Source: Bacillota bacterium | GTDB lineage: Bacteria; Bacillota; TC1 | Direction of reading: 5' to 3' | Assembly: GCA_028683955.1 (NCBI GenBank) | Contig: JAQUGR010000001.1 | Location: 310,001-374,000 of the forward strand | Length of the DNA stretch: 64,000 nt | Shown: piece after piece, positions 52,445 to 62,543 of the stretch | Numbering within the stretch: the stretch's first letter is position 1 | Layout of the letters: each line of letters opens with the position of its first letter | Translations under genes and position numbers: made by a program | The notes under the pieces: generated by a model | The model's database searches: none | Told to the model about the DNA's origin: nothing | The model's input: the letters and a program-made list of their open reading frames with translations, nothing else

Positions 52445-54771
52445 TGGTTCAAGAAAAAACAATTAAAAAATTAGAATTAGATAATATAAGGGAACTTTGT
52501 ATAAGATTTGCTTCACATCCAATAAGCAAGAAACTGGTTAAAGAGCAGAAGTTGGCAAGAAATTTTAATGAAGCTGAAGATCGTCTATATGAAACAAATT
52601 CGGCATTACAACTCATTAGAACAAAACCTGATCTGCCAAGCGGATCCTTACCTGACATGGAAGATACAATAGAAAAACTATCAGGGGAATTTCAACTTAA
52701 TCCACACGATTTATTTTATTTACTTGTATTATTGCGTTCTTCTAAAGATATATTGAATTATTTTAAAGGTGGTTTAGAAAATCCAGTATTTTCAAGATTG
52801 ATTAGTAATCTTTCTGATTTGAAATATTTAAGAGACAGTATTAATAAGATTGTTGATGAGAATTCATTTATTAAAGATGATGCCAGTGAAGAGTTGTTAA
52901 GTATCAGAAGGAAACTAAAAAGCAAAAACAGTGAAGTGAAAAGACAACTTGAGCATATGTTAAAAAGGACATCTTTAGACAAGTATTTACAAGAAAAAGT
53001 AGTGGTTAGAAGAGGTGAACGATACTGTCTAAGTGTTAAAAAAGAGTTCGCTTATAAAATCCCAGGAGTTATTGAAGATACCTCTGCAAGTGGAAATACT
53101 GTATTTATAGAACCAATTGAAATTGGAAATATAAGAGGGGAATTAAATATTCTCAAGAAAGCTGAAAATGATGAAATTGATATAATATTAAGAAAAATAT
53201 CAGCAACTCTATTTGTAGAAAAAGATAATATTTTATTGATTTATAATACATTAGGTTTTTATAATTTTTATATAGCAAAAGGATTGTTTACTAGAAGTAT
53301 TAAGGGAATTATTCCTGAAATAAACGATCAAGGGAATATTAAATTACATAATGCCAGACATCCCTTATTATTTGGTAAAGTTGTAGCTAATGATTTGTTT
53401 TTAGGTGAAGGTTATAATAACTTAATAATAAGTGGGCCTAATACAGGTGGAAAAACAGTCTTGTTGAAAATGGTAGGTCTTTTTGCACTTATGATTTCTT
53501 TAGGATATGGTATACCAGCCAATGAAGGCTCTAAAATGTCATACTTTAATAAAGTTTTGGTCGATATTGGTGATGAACAAAGTATTGAAAATTCATTGTC
53601 AACATTTTCTGGGCATATATATAATATAAAAGAAATGCTGGATTTAGCAGACTCTAATACCTTACTTCTTTTTGATGAACTTGGAAATGGCACTGATCCT
53701 AAAGAGGGCAGTAGTTTAGCTATGTCAATTTTAATTTATTTAAATAATAAAGGTTGTCATAGTATTACTACAACTCATTATGGCGAATTGAAGGTTTTTG
53801 CATATAATACTCCAGGATTTTCTAATGCTTCAATGGCTTTTGATGTAAGGACATTAGAACCAACCTACCAACTGATTATTGGTACTCCAGGTTCAAGTTT
53901 AGGTCTTGAAGTAGCTAAAAGATGTGGTCTCAAAGAAGAAATAATTATAACAGCAAAATCATTAATAGATAGTAGCGAATTGGAAACTAGTCAATTAATT
54001 CAATCCTTAGAAGAAGAAAGAAGTTTGTTAAATGAAAAACTTAAAAGTATAGATTTAGAAAAAAATATAATTGAAAATTTAAAGCAAAAATTAATAAATG
54101 AACAAGAAGCATTAAAGAATAAAGATCAAAAGATTATTAATAAGGATTTACAAAAGTCACAGGATATTTTAACTAATATAAAACTTGAAAGTGAAAATAT
54201 AATTAAAGAACTAAAAGAATTGAAATTAAATAATCCTGATTTAGCTAATAAAGCGAGAAATAAAATTAAAAGATTAGAAGATAGCCTATCTGAGGTGAAA
54301 ATTAATAGTCAAAAAAGTGGAACTAAATCTTTAAAGAAAGGTCAATCAGTAAAAGTTGTCTCTCTTGATAAAGAAGGGGAAGTAGTGGAAGCTGATGATA
54401 ACAAAAGATTTGCTGTAATAAAAATTGGTATTATGAAAATCAATTTACCATATGATGACTTAATAATAGAGGTAATGGATAAAGTAGAAGAAAATTATAG
54501 AATTATCAAAGAAGTAAATATAGGCAATATACCTATGGAAATTGATGTTAGAGGTCTAAATGTTGACGAATGTATTTATAAATTAGAAAAATATTTAGAC
54601 CAGGCGGTCTTAAGCAAGTATCCATTTATAAGAATAATACATGGCATGGGTACAGGTGCTTTAAGAAAAGGAATTTGGGAATACTTGCAAAGGTTATCAT
54701 ATATAAAAAGCTTTCGTTATGGAGAAGCCAATGAAGGCAGTATAGGTGCAACTATAGTTTATTTAAAATAG
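52444..54771 (+). CDS. mutS2: MutS2 family ATPase/Smr nuclease
   Basis: MutS2 is not a mismatch-repair MutS; it acts on recombination intermediates and, in B. subtilis, on stalled or collided ribosomes. The 775-residue protein lacks MutS N-terminal domains I and II, has the clamp/lever region, the ATPase with Walker A GPNTGGKT (331-338) and Walker B LLLFDELGNGTDP, a KOW-like segment, and a C-terminal Smr domain from about 700 (IDVRGLNVDECIYKLEKYLD...IHGMGTGALR). A GAGGT site precedes the ATG by ~8 bases. Confidence 0.96.
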   Translation: MVQEKTIKKLELDNIRELCIRFASHPISKKLVKEQKLARNFNEAEDRLYETNSALQLIRTKPDLPSGSLPDMEDTIEKLSGEFQLNPHDLFYLLVLLRSSKDILNYFKGGLENPVFSRLISNLSDLKYLRDSINKIVDENSFIKDDASEELLSIRRKLKSKNSEVKRQLEHMLKRTSLDKYLQEKVVVRRGERYCLSVKKEFAYKIPGVIEDTSASGNTVFIEPIEIGNIRGELNILKKAENDEIDIILRKISATLFVEKDNILLIYNTLGFYNFYIAKGLFTRSIKGIIPEINDQGNIKLHNARHPLLFGKVVANDLFLGEGYNNLIISGPNTGGKTVLLKMVGLFALMISLGYGIPANEGSKMSYFNKVLVDIGDEQSIENSLSTFSGHIYNIKEMLDLADSNTLLLFDELGNGTDPKEGSSLAMSILIYLNNKGCHSITTTHYGELKVFAYNTPGFSNASMAFDVRTLEPTYQLIIGTPGSSLGLEVAKRCGLKEEIIITAKSLIDSSELETSQLIQSLEEERSLLNEKLKSIDLEKNIIENLKQKLINEQEALKNKDQKIINKDLQKSQDILTNIKLESENIIKELKELKLNNPDLANKARNKIKRLEDSLSEVKINSQKSGTKSLKKGQSVKVVSLDKEGEVVEADDNKRFAVIKIGIMKINLPYDDLIIEVMDKVEENYRIIKEVNIGNIPMEIDVRGLNVDECIYKLEKYLDQAVLSKYPFIRIIHGMGTGALRKGIWEYLQRLSYIKSFRYGEANEGSIGATIVYLK

Positions 54772-54779
54772 GAGGGAAT

Positions 54780-55793
54780 ATGATTATTAGAAATAAATGG
54801 GAAGATTTTGAAGAACAATATTTATCAAAATTTGCTTCCTTGAGTAAAACAAGTAAAGGTAGATTGATTGCTGAACCTCTATGTAGTGTAAGGACAGAAT
54901 ATCAAAGAGATAAAGATAGAATTATCCATAGTAAATCATTTAGAAGACTTATGCATAAAACACAGGTTTTCATTTCTCCAGGTGATCATTATAGAACAAG
55001 ATTAACACATACTTTAGAAGTTTCTGCTATCGCTAGAACTATTGCAAGGGGTCTAAGATTAAATGAAGATTTAACTGAGGCGATAGCATTGGGACATGAC
55101 TTAGGGCATACCCCATTTGGTCATAGTGGGGAAAAAGTGATTGATGATATTTTGAAAAAACAAGGTAGACATTTTGCTCATAATGAACAAAGTTTACGTG
55201 TAGTAGAAAATTTAGAAAGAAATGGAAAAGGCTTAAACTTAACTTTTGAAGTGAAAGATGGGATACTTGGTCATAGCGGTAAAGCTCGCATGCCGATTAC
55301 ATTGGAAGGTCAGATTGTTCGAATAAGTGATAGAGTAGCATATTTGAACCATGATATAGATGATGCAGTTAGAGGTGGTATTATTAAGGATATAGATCTA
55401 CCTAAAGATGAATTGCTTATATTAGGTAATTCAAATAGTGATAGAATTAATAATATGGTTGAATCAATAATTTATACAAGCGAAGGTCAAAATAAGATAA
55501 GTATGGAAAAATCAGTATTAGAAGCCATGGATAGTTTACGAGAATATATGTTTGCACATGTGTATATAAATTCAAAAGCTAAGGAAGAAGAAAGTAAAGT
55601 TGAAAGGTTGTTAACTGAATTATTTAATTATTATTTAGAAAATGAAAAGGCATTACCACCTGAATATAATGAAAATGGCAATGAACAGATTATAAACGTA
55701 GTAGATTATATTTCTGGAATGACTGATAGTTATGCCATTAAAATATTCAAAGAACTTTTTTTACCTAAGGGATATAAGGATAAAATAGAATGA
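54780..55793 (+). CDS. dgt: dGTP triphosphohydrolase-like HD-domain protein
   Basis: This family hydrolyses dNTPs to deoxynucleosides and triphosphate. The 337-residue protein has the HD ligands in TRLTHTLEVSAIARTIARGL and ALGHDLGHTPFGHSGE, plus RDKDRIIHSKSFRRLMHKTQVF at the N-terminus and SDRVAYLNHDIDDA later. It is the short type-2 form. It follows mutS2 by 8 bases with GGAGGGA and overlaps the next gene by 4. In many Firmicutes dgt lies before dnaG; here the Fe-S genes separate them. Confidence 0.94.
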   Translation: MIIRNKWEDFEEQYLSKFASLSKTSKGRLIAEPLCSVRTEYQRDKDRIIHSKSFRRLMHKTQVFISPGDHYRTRLTHTLEVSAIARTIARGLRLNEDLTEAIALGHDLGHTPFGHSGEKVIDDILKKQGRHFAHNEQSLRVVENLERNGKGLNLTFEVKDGILGHSGKARMPITLEGQIVRISDRVAYLNHDIDDAVRGGIIKDIDLPKDELLILGNSNSDRINNMVESIIYTSEGQNKISMEKSVLEAMDSLREYMFAHVYINSKAKEEESKVERLLTELFNYYLENEKALPPEYNENGNEQIINVVDYISGMTDSYAIKIFKELFLPKGYKDKIE

Positions 55794-57367
55794 AAATTGC
55801 ATTAGTAGGAATAAACTCCAAATATATACATAAAAACTTAGCTATTTATTCTTTATATAGTTATGTTAAAAATTTAAATTATGATTTTGATTTATTAGAA
55901 TTTTCTATTAATGAACCAATTGACAAGGTATTTCATAAATTGCATCATGCTGATTATGATGCAGTATGTTTTGCGACCTATGTATGGAATAAAGATATGA
56001 TATTAAAATTAGCGCAGAATTTAAAATCAGTCAAAAATAACTTAAAAATCGTATTAGGTGGACCAGAAATAAGTGAGATTTATCAAAAATATGACTTTAT
56101 TGATCATTTGATTATAGGTGAAGGTGAAATTGGATTTAAAGAGCTTTTAGAAATGGAATTTGATTGTTCTAAAATAATACCTAGATATAAGGAACATATT
56201 GATTTAGAAAAACAATCATTTGTTTATGAAAAAATATTAGATCAGTTGGAAAATAAGATTGTATACTATGAGGGTAGTAGAGGTTGTCCATTTCATTGTT
56301 CATATTGTTTATCAGGATCAGACAATATTTTAAGGTTAAAATCAGCTGATAAAATATTAGATGAAATATCTATTTTAGTAGATCATGGTGTGAAACAAAT
56401 AAAGTTTATTGATAGAACTTTTAATTCCAATGTTAATTGGTCAAAATCTATTGTAATTGGTTTATTAAAACATGCTAATGATGGGTGTAATTTTCATTTT
56501 GAGGTTAGTATAGATAAGATGAATGATTCCTTAGTCGAAATTCTACATAATAGTCCAGATAAACTGTTTCAATTAGAAATTGGGATTCAAACAACAAATA
56601 TTCAAACATTAAAAGCCATTAATAGAACTAATGATTTTAATAAGATTAAAGAAAGGGTTAAATATCTTTTATCTAATGGAAATTTACATTTACATACAGA
56701 TTTAATAGCAGGTTTACCTCATGAAAATATTAGTTCATTTAAAAAATCATTTAATGAGATTTATGCTTTAAAAGCACAAATGTTACAAGTAGGATTTTTA
56801 AAAGTAATTCCTAACACACAAATGTACGTGGATGCAGAAAAATACGGGATAAAATATAGAAATTACCCACCTTATGAAATTTTAGAAAATGACTGGCTTA
56901 AGAGCGAAGACCTTCTAATTATAAAATATGTAGAAGAAGGAATAGATAACTTTTATAATAAAAAGTACTTTAGACAAACATTCATATATTTAATGGATGT
57001 AGTAAAAGATAATTTCAATTTCTTTTGTATTTTTGGAGAAATTATTTTTAATAAAGAAAATGTATTATCATTAAATGACAAATATGAATTTTTATACAAT
57101 TTTATAATTAGCTATGATAGTGAAATAAATATTACAATAATTCGTGCGTTACTACAAATTGATTGGATTTTAACTAACAAAAATAAAAGGATGCCTTATT
57201 TTTTAAGATTTGAAAAAAATAATAATAAATTTATAACATTGCCTATTGATATTTCTTTCTCTGGACATGATATATCTAAAATAGAAGTAAAGGAAACAAA
57301 TTATATATTCGATTATGAGGAAGTTTGGGGTATTTATGATTACCCTAAAGTTAATAAAGTATTTTAA
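55790..57367 (+). CDS. B12-binding-domain radical SAM protein (DUF4080 type)
   Basis: A 525-residue protein with an N-terminal cobalamin-binding-like Rossmann domain (ALVGINSKYIHKNLAIYSLYSYV; VLGGPEIS; IIGEGEIGFKELL), a radical-SAM core with the [4Fe-4S] cysteines C166, C170 and C173 (RGCPFHCSYC), and a C-terminal DUF4080 region. The substrate is unknown; relatives act as methyl- or methylthio-transferases. Whether cobalamin is actually bound is not certain because the DxHxxG motif is not clear. It overlaps dgt by 4 bases. Its cluster would be supplied by the following isc genes. Confidence 0.9.
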   Translation: MKIALVGINSKYIHKNLAIYSLYSYVKNLNYDFDLLEFSINEPIDKVFHKLHHADYDAVCFATYVWNKDMILKLAQNLKSVKNNLKIVLGGPEISEIYQKYDFIDHLIIGEGEIGFKELLEMEFDCSKIIPRYKEHIDLEKQSFVYEKILDQLENKIVYYEGSRGCPFHCSYCLSGSDNILRLKSADKILDEISILVDHGVKQIKFIDRTFNSNVNWSKSIVIGLLKHANDGCNFHFEVSIDKMNDSLVEILHNSPDKLFQLEIGIQTTNIQTLKAINRTNDFNKIKERVKYLLSNGNLHLHTDLIAGLPHENISSFKKSFNEIYALKAQMLQVGFLKVIPNTQMYVDAEKYGIKYRNYPPYEILENDWLKSEDLLIIKYVEEGIDNFYNKKYFRQTFIYLMDVVKDNFNFFCIFGEIIFNKENVLSLNDKYEFLYNFIISYDSEINITIIRALLQIDWILTNKNKRMPYFLRFEKNNNKFITLPIDISFSGHDISKIEVKETNYIFDYEEVWGIYDYPKVNKVF

Positions 57368-57389
57368 TATATTAAACCTTTATAATAAA

Positions 57390-57406
57390 ACCTACTAATT
57401 TGGTTG
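57390..57406 (+). promoter_or_regulatory. Upstream copy of a 17-bp repeat at the iscR promoter (candidate operator)
   Basis: ACCTACTAATTTGGTTG. It matches the downstream copy (57444-57460) in 14 of 17 bases and has ACC-N9-GGT dyad symmetry. Its right end overlaps the -35 box (57404-57409). Confidence 0.6.
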
Positions 57407-57432
57407 ACTTTAATATTTCAAAATGATAATAT
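57404..57432 (+). promoter_or_regulatory. Promoter of iscR-iscS-iscU
   Basis: TTGACT (57404-57409), a 17-base spacer and TAATAT (57427-57432). GATAAT at 57425 is an alternative -10 with short spacing. It lies between the two operator-like copies. Confidence 0.6.
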
Positions 57433-57443
57433 TGTTTTGGAAT

Positions 57444-57460
57444 ACCAACCGATTTGGTTG
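57444..57460 (+). promoter_or_regulatory. Downstream copy of the 17-bp repeat at the iscR promoter (candidate operator)
   Basis: ACCAACCGATTTGGTTG, with an additional perfect inverted repeat CCAACC-GATTT-GGTTGG (57445-57461). It lies downstream of the -10, just before the AAGGAGAT ribosome site. A bound Rrf2-type regulator here could block transcription. Confidence 0.65.
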
Positions 57461-57473
57461 GAAAGGAGATATT

Positions 57474-57914
57474 ATGAAGCTTTCGACTAAGGGTAAATAT
57501 GGATTAATAGCCATGGCAGATTTAGCTATAGCCTATTTAAATGACCCGAATGATAGTTATTTAGTATTAAAAACAATAGCCACCAAACGAAATATATCAG
57601 AAGCTTATCTGGAAAGAATAATTTCAAAGTTGAAAAAAGCTAATCTAATTGTGACACAAAGGGGTTCATTAGGAGGATATAGTTTAGCAAGACATCCAAA
57701 TGATATTAATGTTTCTGATGTTCTTTATGTATTAGAGGGTAAACTTGATGTTGGTGGATGCAGTAGTGCAAATGATACATCTTGTAAAATTAAATCAAAT
57801 TGTTTTTCGCAAATTGTTTGTGAAGAAATAAATGTAAAAATTAGAGAAGTAGTTGAAAATATGACTATTGAAGATGTGCTTAAATCTTATTTGAAAAAAT
57901 CTAAGGAGTTTTAA
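57474..57914 (+). CDS. iscR: Rrf2-family regulator, IscR-like
   Basis: Rrf2 proteins sense Fe-S or cysteine status; an iscS-iscU neighbour points to the IscR type. The 146-residue protein has the N-terminal winged helix MKLSTKGKYGLIAMADLA, ISEAYLERIISKLKKANLI and RGSLGGYSLAR, and three cysteines (C-x7-C-x5-C, in GGCSSANDTSCKIKSNCF) fit to hold an Fe-S cluster. I start at ATG 57474 with AAGGAGAT 5-6 bases upstream. An open frame back to 57423 would run through the operator and is rejected. It probably autoregulates. Confidence 0.92.
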   Translation: MKLSTKGKYGLIAMADLAIAYLNDPNDSYLVLKTIATKRNISEAYLERIISKLKKANLIVTQRGSLGGYSLARHPNDINVSDVLYVLEGKLDVGGCSSANDTSCKIKSNCFSQIVCEEINVKIREVVENMTIEDVLKSYLKKSKEF

Positions 57915-57916
57915 TT

Positions 57917-59104
57917 ATGGAAGAAAAAATTGTATATTTTGATAATGCAGCAACAACAAGAATTCATGATAATGTTATTGATGAAATGATTGATATTTAT
58001 AAAAATGAATATGGTAATCCATCTAGTGTTTATGATTTTGGAAACAGAGTAAAAACTATTATTGAAAGATCGAGAAAGAGTTTAGCCGATAATTTAGGTG
58101 TTGATGCTAAAGAAATTTTCTTTACAAGTGGCGCAACAGAAGCAGATAATTGGGCTATTCTAGGAGCCGCTAGAAAATTAAAAAGTAAAGGAAAACATAT
58201 TATAACTTCTACTATAGAACATCATGCAGTATTGCATGCCGCTGAACAACTAGAAAAAGAAGGGTTTGAAGTTACATATGTACCAGTTAGAGCTGATGGA
58301 ATATTGAACTTTGAAGAATTTAAAAAAGCATTAAGAGATGATACAATACTAATAAGCATTATGGCAGTAAATAATGAAATTGGTACGATTCAACCAATAA
58401 AAGAAATTGTGGAGTATGTTAAAGGTAAAGGAATATTAGTACATACAGATGCTGTACAACTTATAGGAAAAATGAAAGTTGATATAAAAGACTTGGGAGT
58501 TGATATGTTGTCATTGTCAGGTCATAAAATACATGGACCTAAGGGCATAGGCGCCTTATATATAAGGAAAGGTGTTCAAATTGAAAATCTTATTTTTGGT
58601 GGAGGTCAAGAAAAAAAGAAAAGACCTGGAACTGAGAATGTTGCTGGAATAGTTGCTTTAGCTAAAGCTTTAGAAATTACTTTGGAAAATGTAGATGAAA
58701 AAGAAGCGAGAATATTAGAATTAAGAGAATATTATATTGATAAAGTTTTGGAAATAATTCCCTATGTTAGACTAAATGGTTGCAGACAAAATCGTATACC
58801 TGGGAATGCCAATTTTAGCTTTAATTTTATAGAAGGTGAATCTATGTTATTAGCATTAGATATGTATGGTATTTGTGCATCAAGTGGATCAGCTTGTACT
58901 TCAGGTTCTCTAGATCCTTCCCATGTTTTACTTGGAATTGGATTGCCTCACGAAATAGCACATGGTTCTCTGAGAGTTTCTATAAGTGAGTATAATACTA
59001 AAGAGGAAATTGATTATTTATTGGAGGTTCTGCCAGGAATAATCGAAAAATTAAGAAATATGTCTCCATTATATGAAGACTTTCTAAATAATAAAGGAGT
59101 GTAA
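57917..59104 (+). CDS. iscS: Cysteine desulfurase
   Basis: IscS takes sulfur from cysteine via a persulfide and passes it to IscU. The 395-residue PLP enzyme has YFDNAATTRIHD at the start, GATEADNWAI, TSTIEHHAV, the PLP lysine in LSGHKIHGPKG, GGGQEKKKRPGTENVAG and the active-site Cys in SSGSACTSGSLDPSHVL (residue ~325). It begins 2 bases after iscR with AAGGAG in that gene's 3' end. NifS and IscS subtypes are not separable by eye. Confidence 0.96.
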   Translation: MEEKIVYFDNAATTRIHDNVIDEMIDIYKNEYGNPSSVYDFGNRVKTIIERSRKSLADNLGVDAKEIFFTSGATEADNWAILGAARKLKSKGKHIITSTIEHHAVLHAAEQLEKEGFEVTYVPVRADGILNFEEFKKALRDDTILISIMAVNNEIGTIQPIKEIVEYVKGKGILVHTDAVQLIGKMKVDIKDLGVDMLSLSGHKIHGPKGIGALYIRKGVQIENLIFGGGQEKKKRPGTENVAGIVALAKALEITLENVDEKEARILELREYYIDKVLEIIPYVRLNGCRQNRIPGNANFSFNFIEGESMLLALDMYGICASSGSACTSGSLDPSHVLLGIGLPHEIAHGSLRVSISEYNTKEEIDYLLEVLPGIIEKLRNMSPLYEDFLNNKGV

Positions 59105-59108
59105 TAAT

Positions 59109-59543
59109 ATGTATTCAAAAAAAGTAATGGATTATTTTATGAATCCAAGAAATATGGGAGAAATTAAAGATGCATCTGGTGTTGGAACTGTAGGAAATGC
59201 TAAATGTGGGGATATAATGAGAATGTATCTAAAAGTAAATGAAAAAGGTATAATAGAAGAAGTAAAGTTTAAGACTTTTGGTTGTGGAGCAGCCATTGCT
59301 ACTAGTAGTATGGCTACTGAGTTAGTAGTAGGTAAAACTGTTGAAGAAGCGCTAAAAGTTACAAATAAGGCTGTTGCAGAAGCACTTGATGGTTTACCAG
59401 CCAATAAAGTACATTGTTCTTTATTAGCAGAAGAGGCAATTAATGCAGCATTATGGGACTATGCTGAAAAAAACAATATTAAAATTGATGGTCTTAAACC
59501 TCCTAAAGATGATATTCACGAAGATGAGCTAGAAGAGGAATAG
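59109..59543 (+). CDS. iscU: Fe-S cluster assembly scaffold
   Basis: The scaffold on which IscS-derived sulfur and iron are assembled. The 144-residue protein has the three cysteines and the conserved Asp: NAKCGDIMRMYL, FGCGAAIATSSM, and LPANKVHCSLLAEEAI, the last resembling the IscU LPPVK chaperone site. An acidic C-terminal tail is extra. It follows iscS by 4 bases with AAGGAGT upstream. There are no hscA, hscB or fdx genes, as is usual in clostridia. Confidence 0.95.
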   Translation: MYSKKVMDYFMNPRNMGEIKDASGVGTVGNAKCGDIMRMYLKVNEKGIIEEVKFKTFGCGAAIATSSMATELVVGKTVEEALKVTNKAVAEALDGLPANKVHCSLLAEEAINAALWDYAEKNNIKIDGLKPPKDDIHEDELEEE

Positions 59544-59562
59544 AAGAAAGAGGAATTATATA

Positions 59563-61350
59563 ATGGGTTTTTACAATGATAATATCATTGAAGAAATTAA
59601 ATTAAAATCAGATATAGTAACAGTTATTGGTGAGTTTCTACCCCTGAAAAAAAGGGGTAGAAACTTTATTACTAACTGTCCTTTTCATAATGAAAAAACT
59701 CCTTCTTTTACAGTAAGTCCAGATAAACAAATATATCACTGTTTTGGATGTAATGCTTCTGGCAATGTGTTCACTTTTTTAATAGAACATGAACATATGA
59801 CTTTTGGAGAGGCTTTAAAATATCTAGGTGATAAAGCTGGAGTAATTATCAGTGATAATAGTTTTAATGATTATGGAAAACCAAAAAATTTAGAAGAAGA
59901 TAATAGAAAAGAAAGACAATTTAATATACATCAATTTGTAGCAAGATATTTTTATAAGAAGCTACATGATGAGTATGGAAAAGAAGCATTTGCATATGCT
60001 AAAAATAGAGGATTATCTCAAGAAACATTAGAAAAGTTTAAAATCGGCTATGCACCTTTTAAAAGTGATGAGTTAATTTCTCAATTAGCTAAACTTGGCT
60101 ATACTCCAGATGAACTATTAGAAAGTGGTATATTTTCGAAAAGTATGGAAGGGAAAATTTATAGTAAATTTTTTAATAGATTAATATTTCCAATAGAAAA
60201 TATTAATAATAAAATTATTGGATTTGGTGGCCGTGTAATTGGAAATAGTGAACCCAAATATTTAAATAGTCCTGAAACAGGTATTTTTAAAAAAAAATAT
60301 AATCTTTATGGATTAAACTTAGCTAAAGATGATATAAGAAAAAAAAATCAAGTTTTAGTTATGGAAGGCTATATGGATGTTGTTTCAGTTTGGCAAAAAG
60401 GTGTATTAAATGCAGTTGCTTCTTTGGGGACATCTTTTACAGAAGAACAAGGAAGACTGTTACTAAGATATACTGATGAAATTGTAATGGTTTATGACAA
60501 TGATAATGCTGGTAAAAATGCAGCAATCAGAGCTGCAGGATTATTACGACCTTTAAATGTTAGTGTTAAAATTGCAGATTTAAATGGTGCTAAAGATCCT
60601 GATGAGTTTATTAATAGATTTGGCTTGAATTCCTTTCTAGAAAGAATTAGAAAAGCAAAAAGTTCCTTTAGGTATATATTAGATTTAAATAAAGGTGTAT
60701 TTAATTATAAAGAGCCAGAAGACAAGGTTAAATGTGCTAGAAATGTCTTGCCTGAAATAATGAGTCAACAAGACCCTTTATTAAGAAATGAATATATAAA
60801 AATTCTTTGTGAAGAATTATCAATTAGTAAAGAGGCTATTGAAGCAATAATATTTAAAGGTGATGATAAAATAATTATTTCTAATACTAAATCTAATAAT
60901 ATTAAAGAAAAAGAAATCAATATCAATGATAATTATGATAAAGCTCAATATAATTTATTGAAAATAATAATAAATCAATTAGAATATTCTGAATATCTAA
61001 TAAAGGAGAATTTCGAAGAGTTTTTTAAAAACAGTTTAATTAAAAGAACATTATTTAAAATATTGGAAATACCTTTAGAATTTAGAACAGTTAAGTATAT
61101 GATTGATAAAATTGATGATGAAAAAGTTAAAAACCTTATTGTTTTTTTGGCAATGAAAGAAGATTTGCCTAAAGTCGAGTATGCTGATTTTATTAGTTAT
61201 TTAAATTATGTAAAAAAAATATTTTATAAAAATGAAATTGATAGAGTAATAAAATTAATAAATATAGCTGAAAAAGAAGGAAATAGAGAGTTTAGTGTAG
61301 AATTACAATATGAGTGGAATTGTTTAAGACTTAAATTAGAAGATTTATAG
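59563..61350 (+). CDS. dnaG: DNA primase
   Basis: DnaG makes RNA primers at replication forks. The 595-residue protein has the N-terminal CHC2 zinc finger (C39, H42, C60, C63), the TOPRIM core with E268 (VMEGYMDVVS) and D312, D314 (YDNDNAGK), and a divergent C-terminal helicase-binding domain. It is close to B. subtilis (603). It directly precedes rpoD, the macromolecular-synthesis pair, here without rpsU and placed downstream of iscU in the same direction. The AAAGAGGAA site before ATG is modest. Confidence 0.97.
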   Translation: MGFYNDNIIEEIKLKSDIVTVIGEFLPLKKRGRNFITNCPFHNEKTPSFTVSPDKQIYHCFGCNASGNVFTFLIEHEHMTFGEALKYLGDKAGVIISDNSFNDYGKPKNLEEDNRKERQFNIHQFVARYFYKKLHDEYGKEAFAYAKNRGLSQETLEKFKIGYAPFKSDELISQLAKLGYTPDELLESGIFSKSMEGKIYSKFFNRLIFPIENINNKIIGFGGRVIGNSEPKYLNSPETGIFKKKYNLYGLNLAKDDIRKKNQVLVMEGYMDVVSVWQKGVLNAVASLGTSFTEEQGRLLLRYTDEIVMVYDNDNAGKNAAIRAAGLLRPLNVSVKIADLNGAKDPDEFINRFGLNSFLERIRKAKSSFRYILDLNKGVFNYKEPEDKVKCARNVLPEIMSQQDPLLRNEYIKILCEELSISKEAIEAIIFKGDDKIIISNTKSNNIKEKEININDNYDKAQYNLLKIIINQLEYSEYLIKENFEEFFKNSLIKRTLFKILEIPLEFRTVKYMIDKIDDEKVKNLIVFLAMKEDLPKVEYADFISYLNYVKKIFYKNEIDRVIKLINIAEKEGNREFSVELQYEWNCLRLKLEDL

Positions 61351-61363
61351 GAGGAATAATTAG

Positions 61364-62494
61364 GTGAAAGCTAAGAAAAAAAATATAACAACATCGGAAT
61401 TAGAAAATAAACAAACTATTAAAGTGAAAAAAGAAGCTTTAAAAGGTATAGTTTCCGATATAGTTGATGATAATAACGATATTCATCTAACTACTAAAGA
61501 AGAAATTAAAGATGCTTATCAAGAGTTAGATTTATCTCTAGAAGATTTTTCCTTTATCTATGAAGAATTAGAAAAACAAGGTGTGGAAATGCTTGAACTT
61601 CTTGAAGAAGAAGTCGATGAAACTAAATTAGTAGCTGCTTTAGATTTAACTGTGGCTGATGGAGTTGCAATTGATGATCCTGTTAGGATGTATCTTAAAG
61701 AAATTGGTAGAGTTAACTTATTAACTTCAAGTGAAGAGATTGAGTTAGCAAAAAGAATGGCACTAGGAGATGATGAAGCAAAAAGAAAATTAGCAGAAGC
61801 TAATTTAAGATTAGTTGTTAGTATTGCTAAAAGATATGTTGGAAGAGGTATGTTGTTTTTAGATTTGATTCAAGAAGGAAATCTAGGACTTATTAAAGCA
61901 ATAGATAAATTTGACTATGAAAAAGGTTTTAAATTTAGTACATATGCAACATGGTGGATTAGACAAGCCATAACAAGAGCAATAGCTGACCAAGCAAGAA
62001 CTATTAGAATTCCTGTACACATGGTCGAAACCATAAATAAATATGTAAGAATTTCACGACAATTACTCCAAGAGTTAGGTAGAGATCCTAAACCTGAAGA
62101 AATTGCTGATCGTATGGGAATACCTTTGGAAAAAATAAGAGAAATACAAAAAATATCACTTGATCCAGTATCATTAGAAACACCAATAGGTGAAGAAGAA
62201 GATAGTCATTTAGGTGATTTCGTAGAAGATGAAGGTGCTCTTTCACCTCCGGATAGTGCCGCTTTTATGTTATTGAAAAAGCAATTAGAAGAAGTGTTAG
62301 ATACTTTAACTGAAAGAGAAAAGAAAGTTTTATCTTTACGTTTTGGGTTAGATGATGGTAGAAGTAGAACACTTGAAGAAGTGGGCAAAGAATTTGGTGT
62401 AACCAGGGAAAGAATCAGACAAATTGAAGCTAAAGCATTAAGAAAATTGAAACATCCAAGTCGTAGTAAAAAACTTAAAGATTTCTTAGACTAA
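61364..62494 (+). CDS. rpoD: Primary sigma factor SigA/RpoD
   Basis: The housekeeping sigma factor. The 376-residue protein is the Gram-positive size: a short acidic 1.1-like region, region 1.2 ([17 protein letters not shown]), region 2 ([51 protein letters not shown]), region 3 and region 4 ([42 protein letters not shown]). The start is GTG at 61364 with AGGAGG at 61350-61355. The promoters found in this window (TTGACT/TTGCTT and TATAAT) are its expected targets. A terminator follows. Confidence 0.98.
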   Translation: MKAKKKNITTSELENKQTIKVKKEALKGIVSDIVDDNNDIHLTTKEEIKDAYQELDLSLEDFSFIYEELEKQGVEMLELLEEEVDETKLVAALDLTVADGVAIDDPVRMYLKEIGRVNLLTSSEEIELAKRMALGDDEAKRKLAEANLRLVVSIAKRYVGRGMLFLDLIQEGNLGLIKAIDKFDYEKGFKFSTYATWWIRQAITRAIADQARTIRIPVHMVETINKYVRISRQLLQELGRDPKPEEIADRMGIPLEKIREIQKISLDPVSLETPIGEEEDSHLGDFVEDEGALSPPDSAAFMLLKKQLEEVLDTLTEREKKVLSLRFGLDDGRSRTLEEVGKEFGVTRERIRQIEAKALRKLKHPSRSKKLKDFLD

Positions 62495-62509
62495 ATAAAA
62501 TGTACTTAT

Positions 62510-62538
62510 AAAAGAGGATGTATGTCCTCTTTTTTTTA
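62510..62538 (+). terminator. Terminator after rpoD
   Basis: AAAAGAGGA (62510-62518) pairs with TCCTCTTTT (62525-62533), loop 6 bases, then a T-run to 62537. It ends the isc-dnaG-rpoD unit. Confidence 0.88.
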
Positions 62539-62543
62539 TTATG

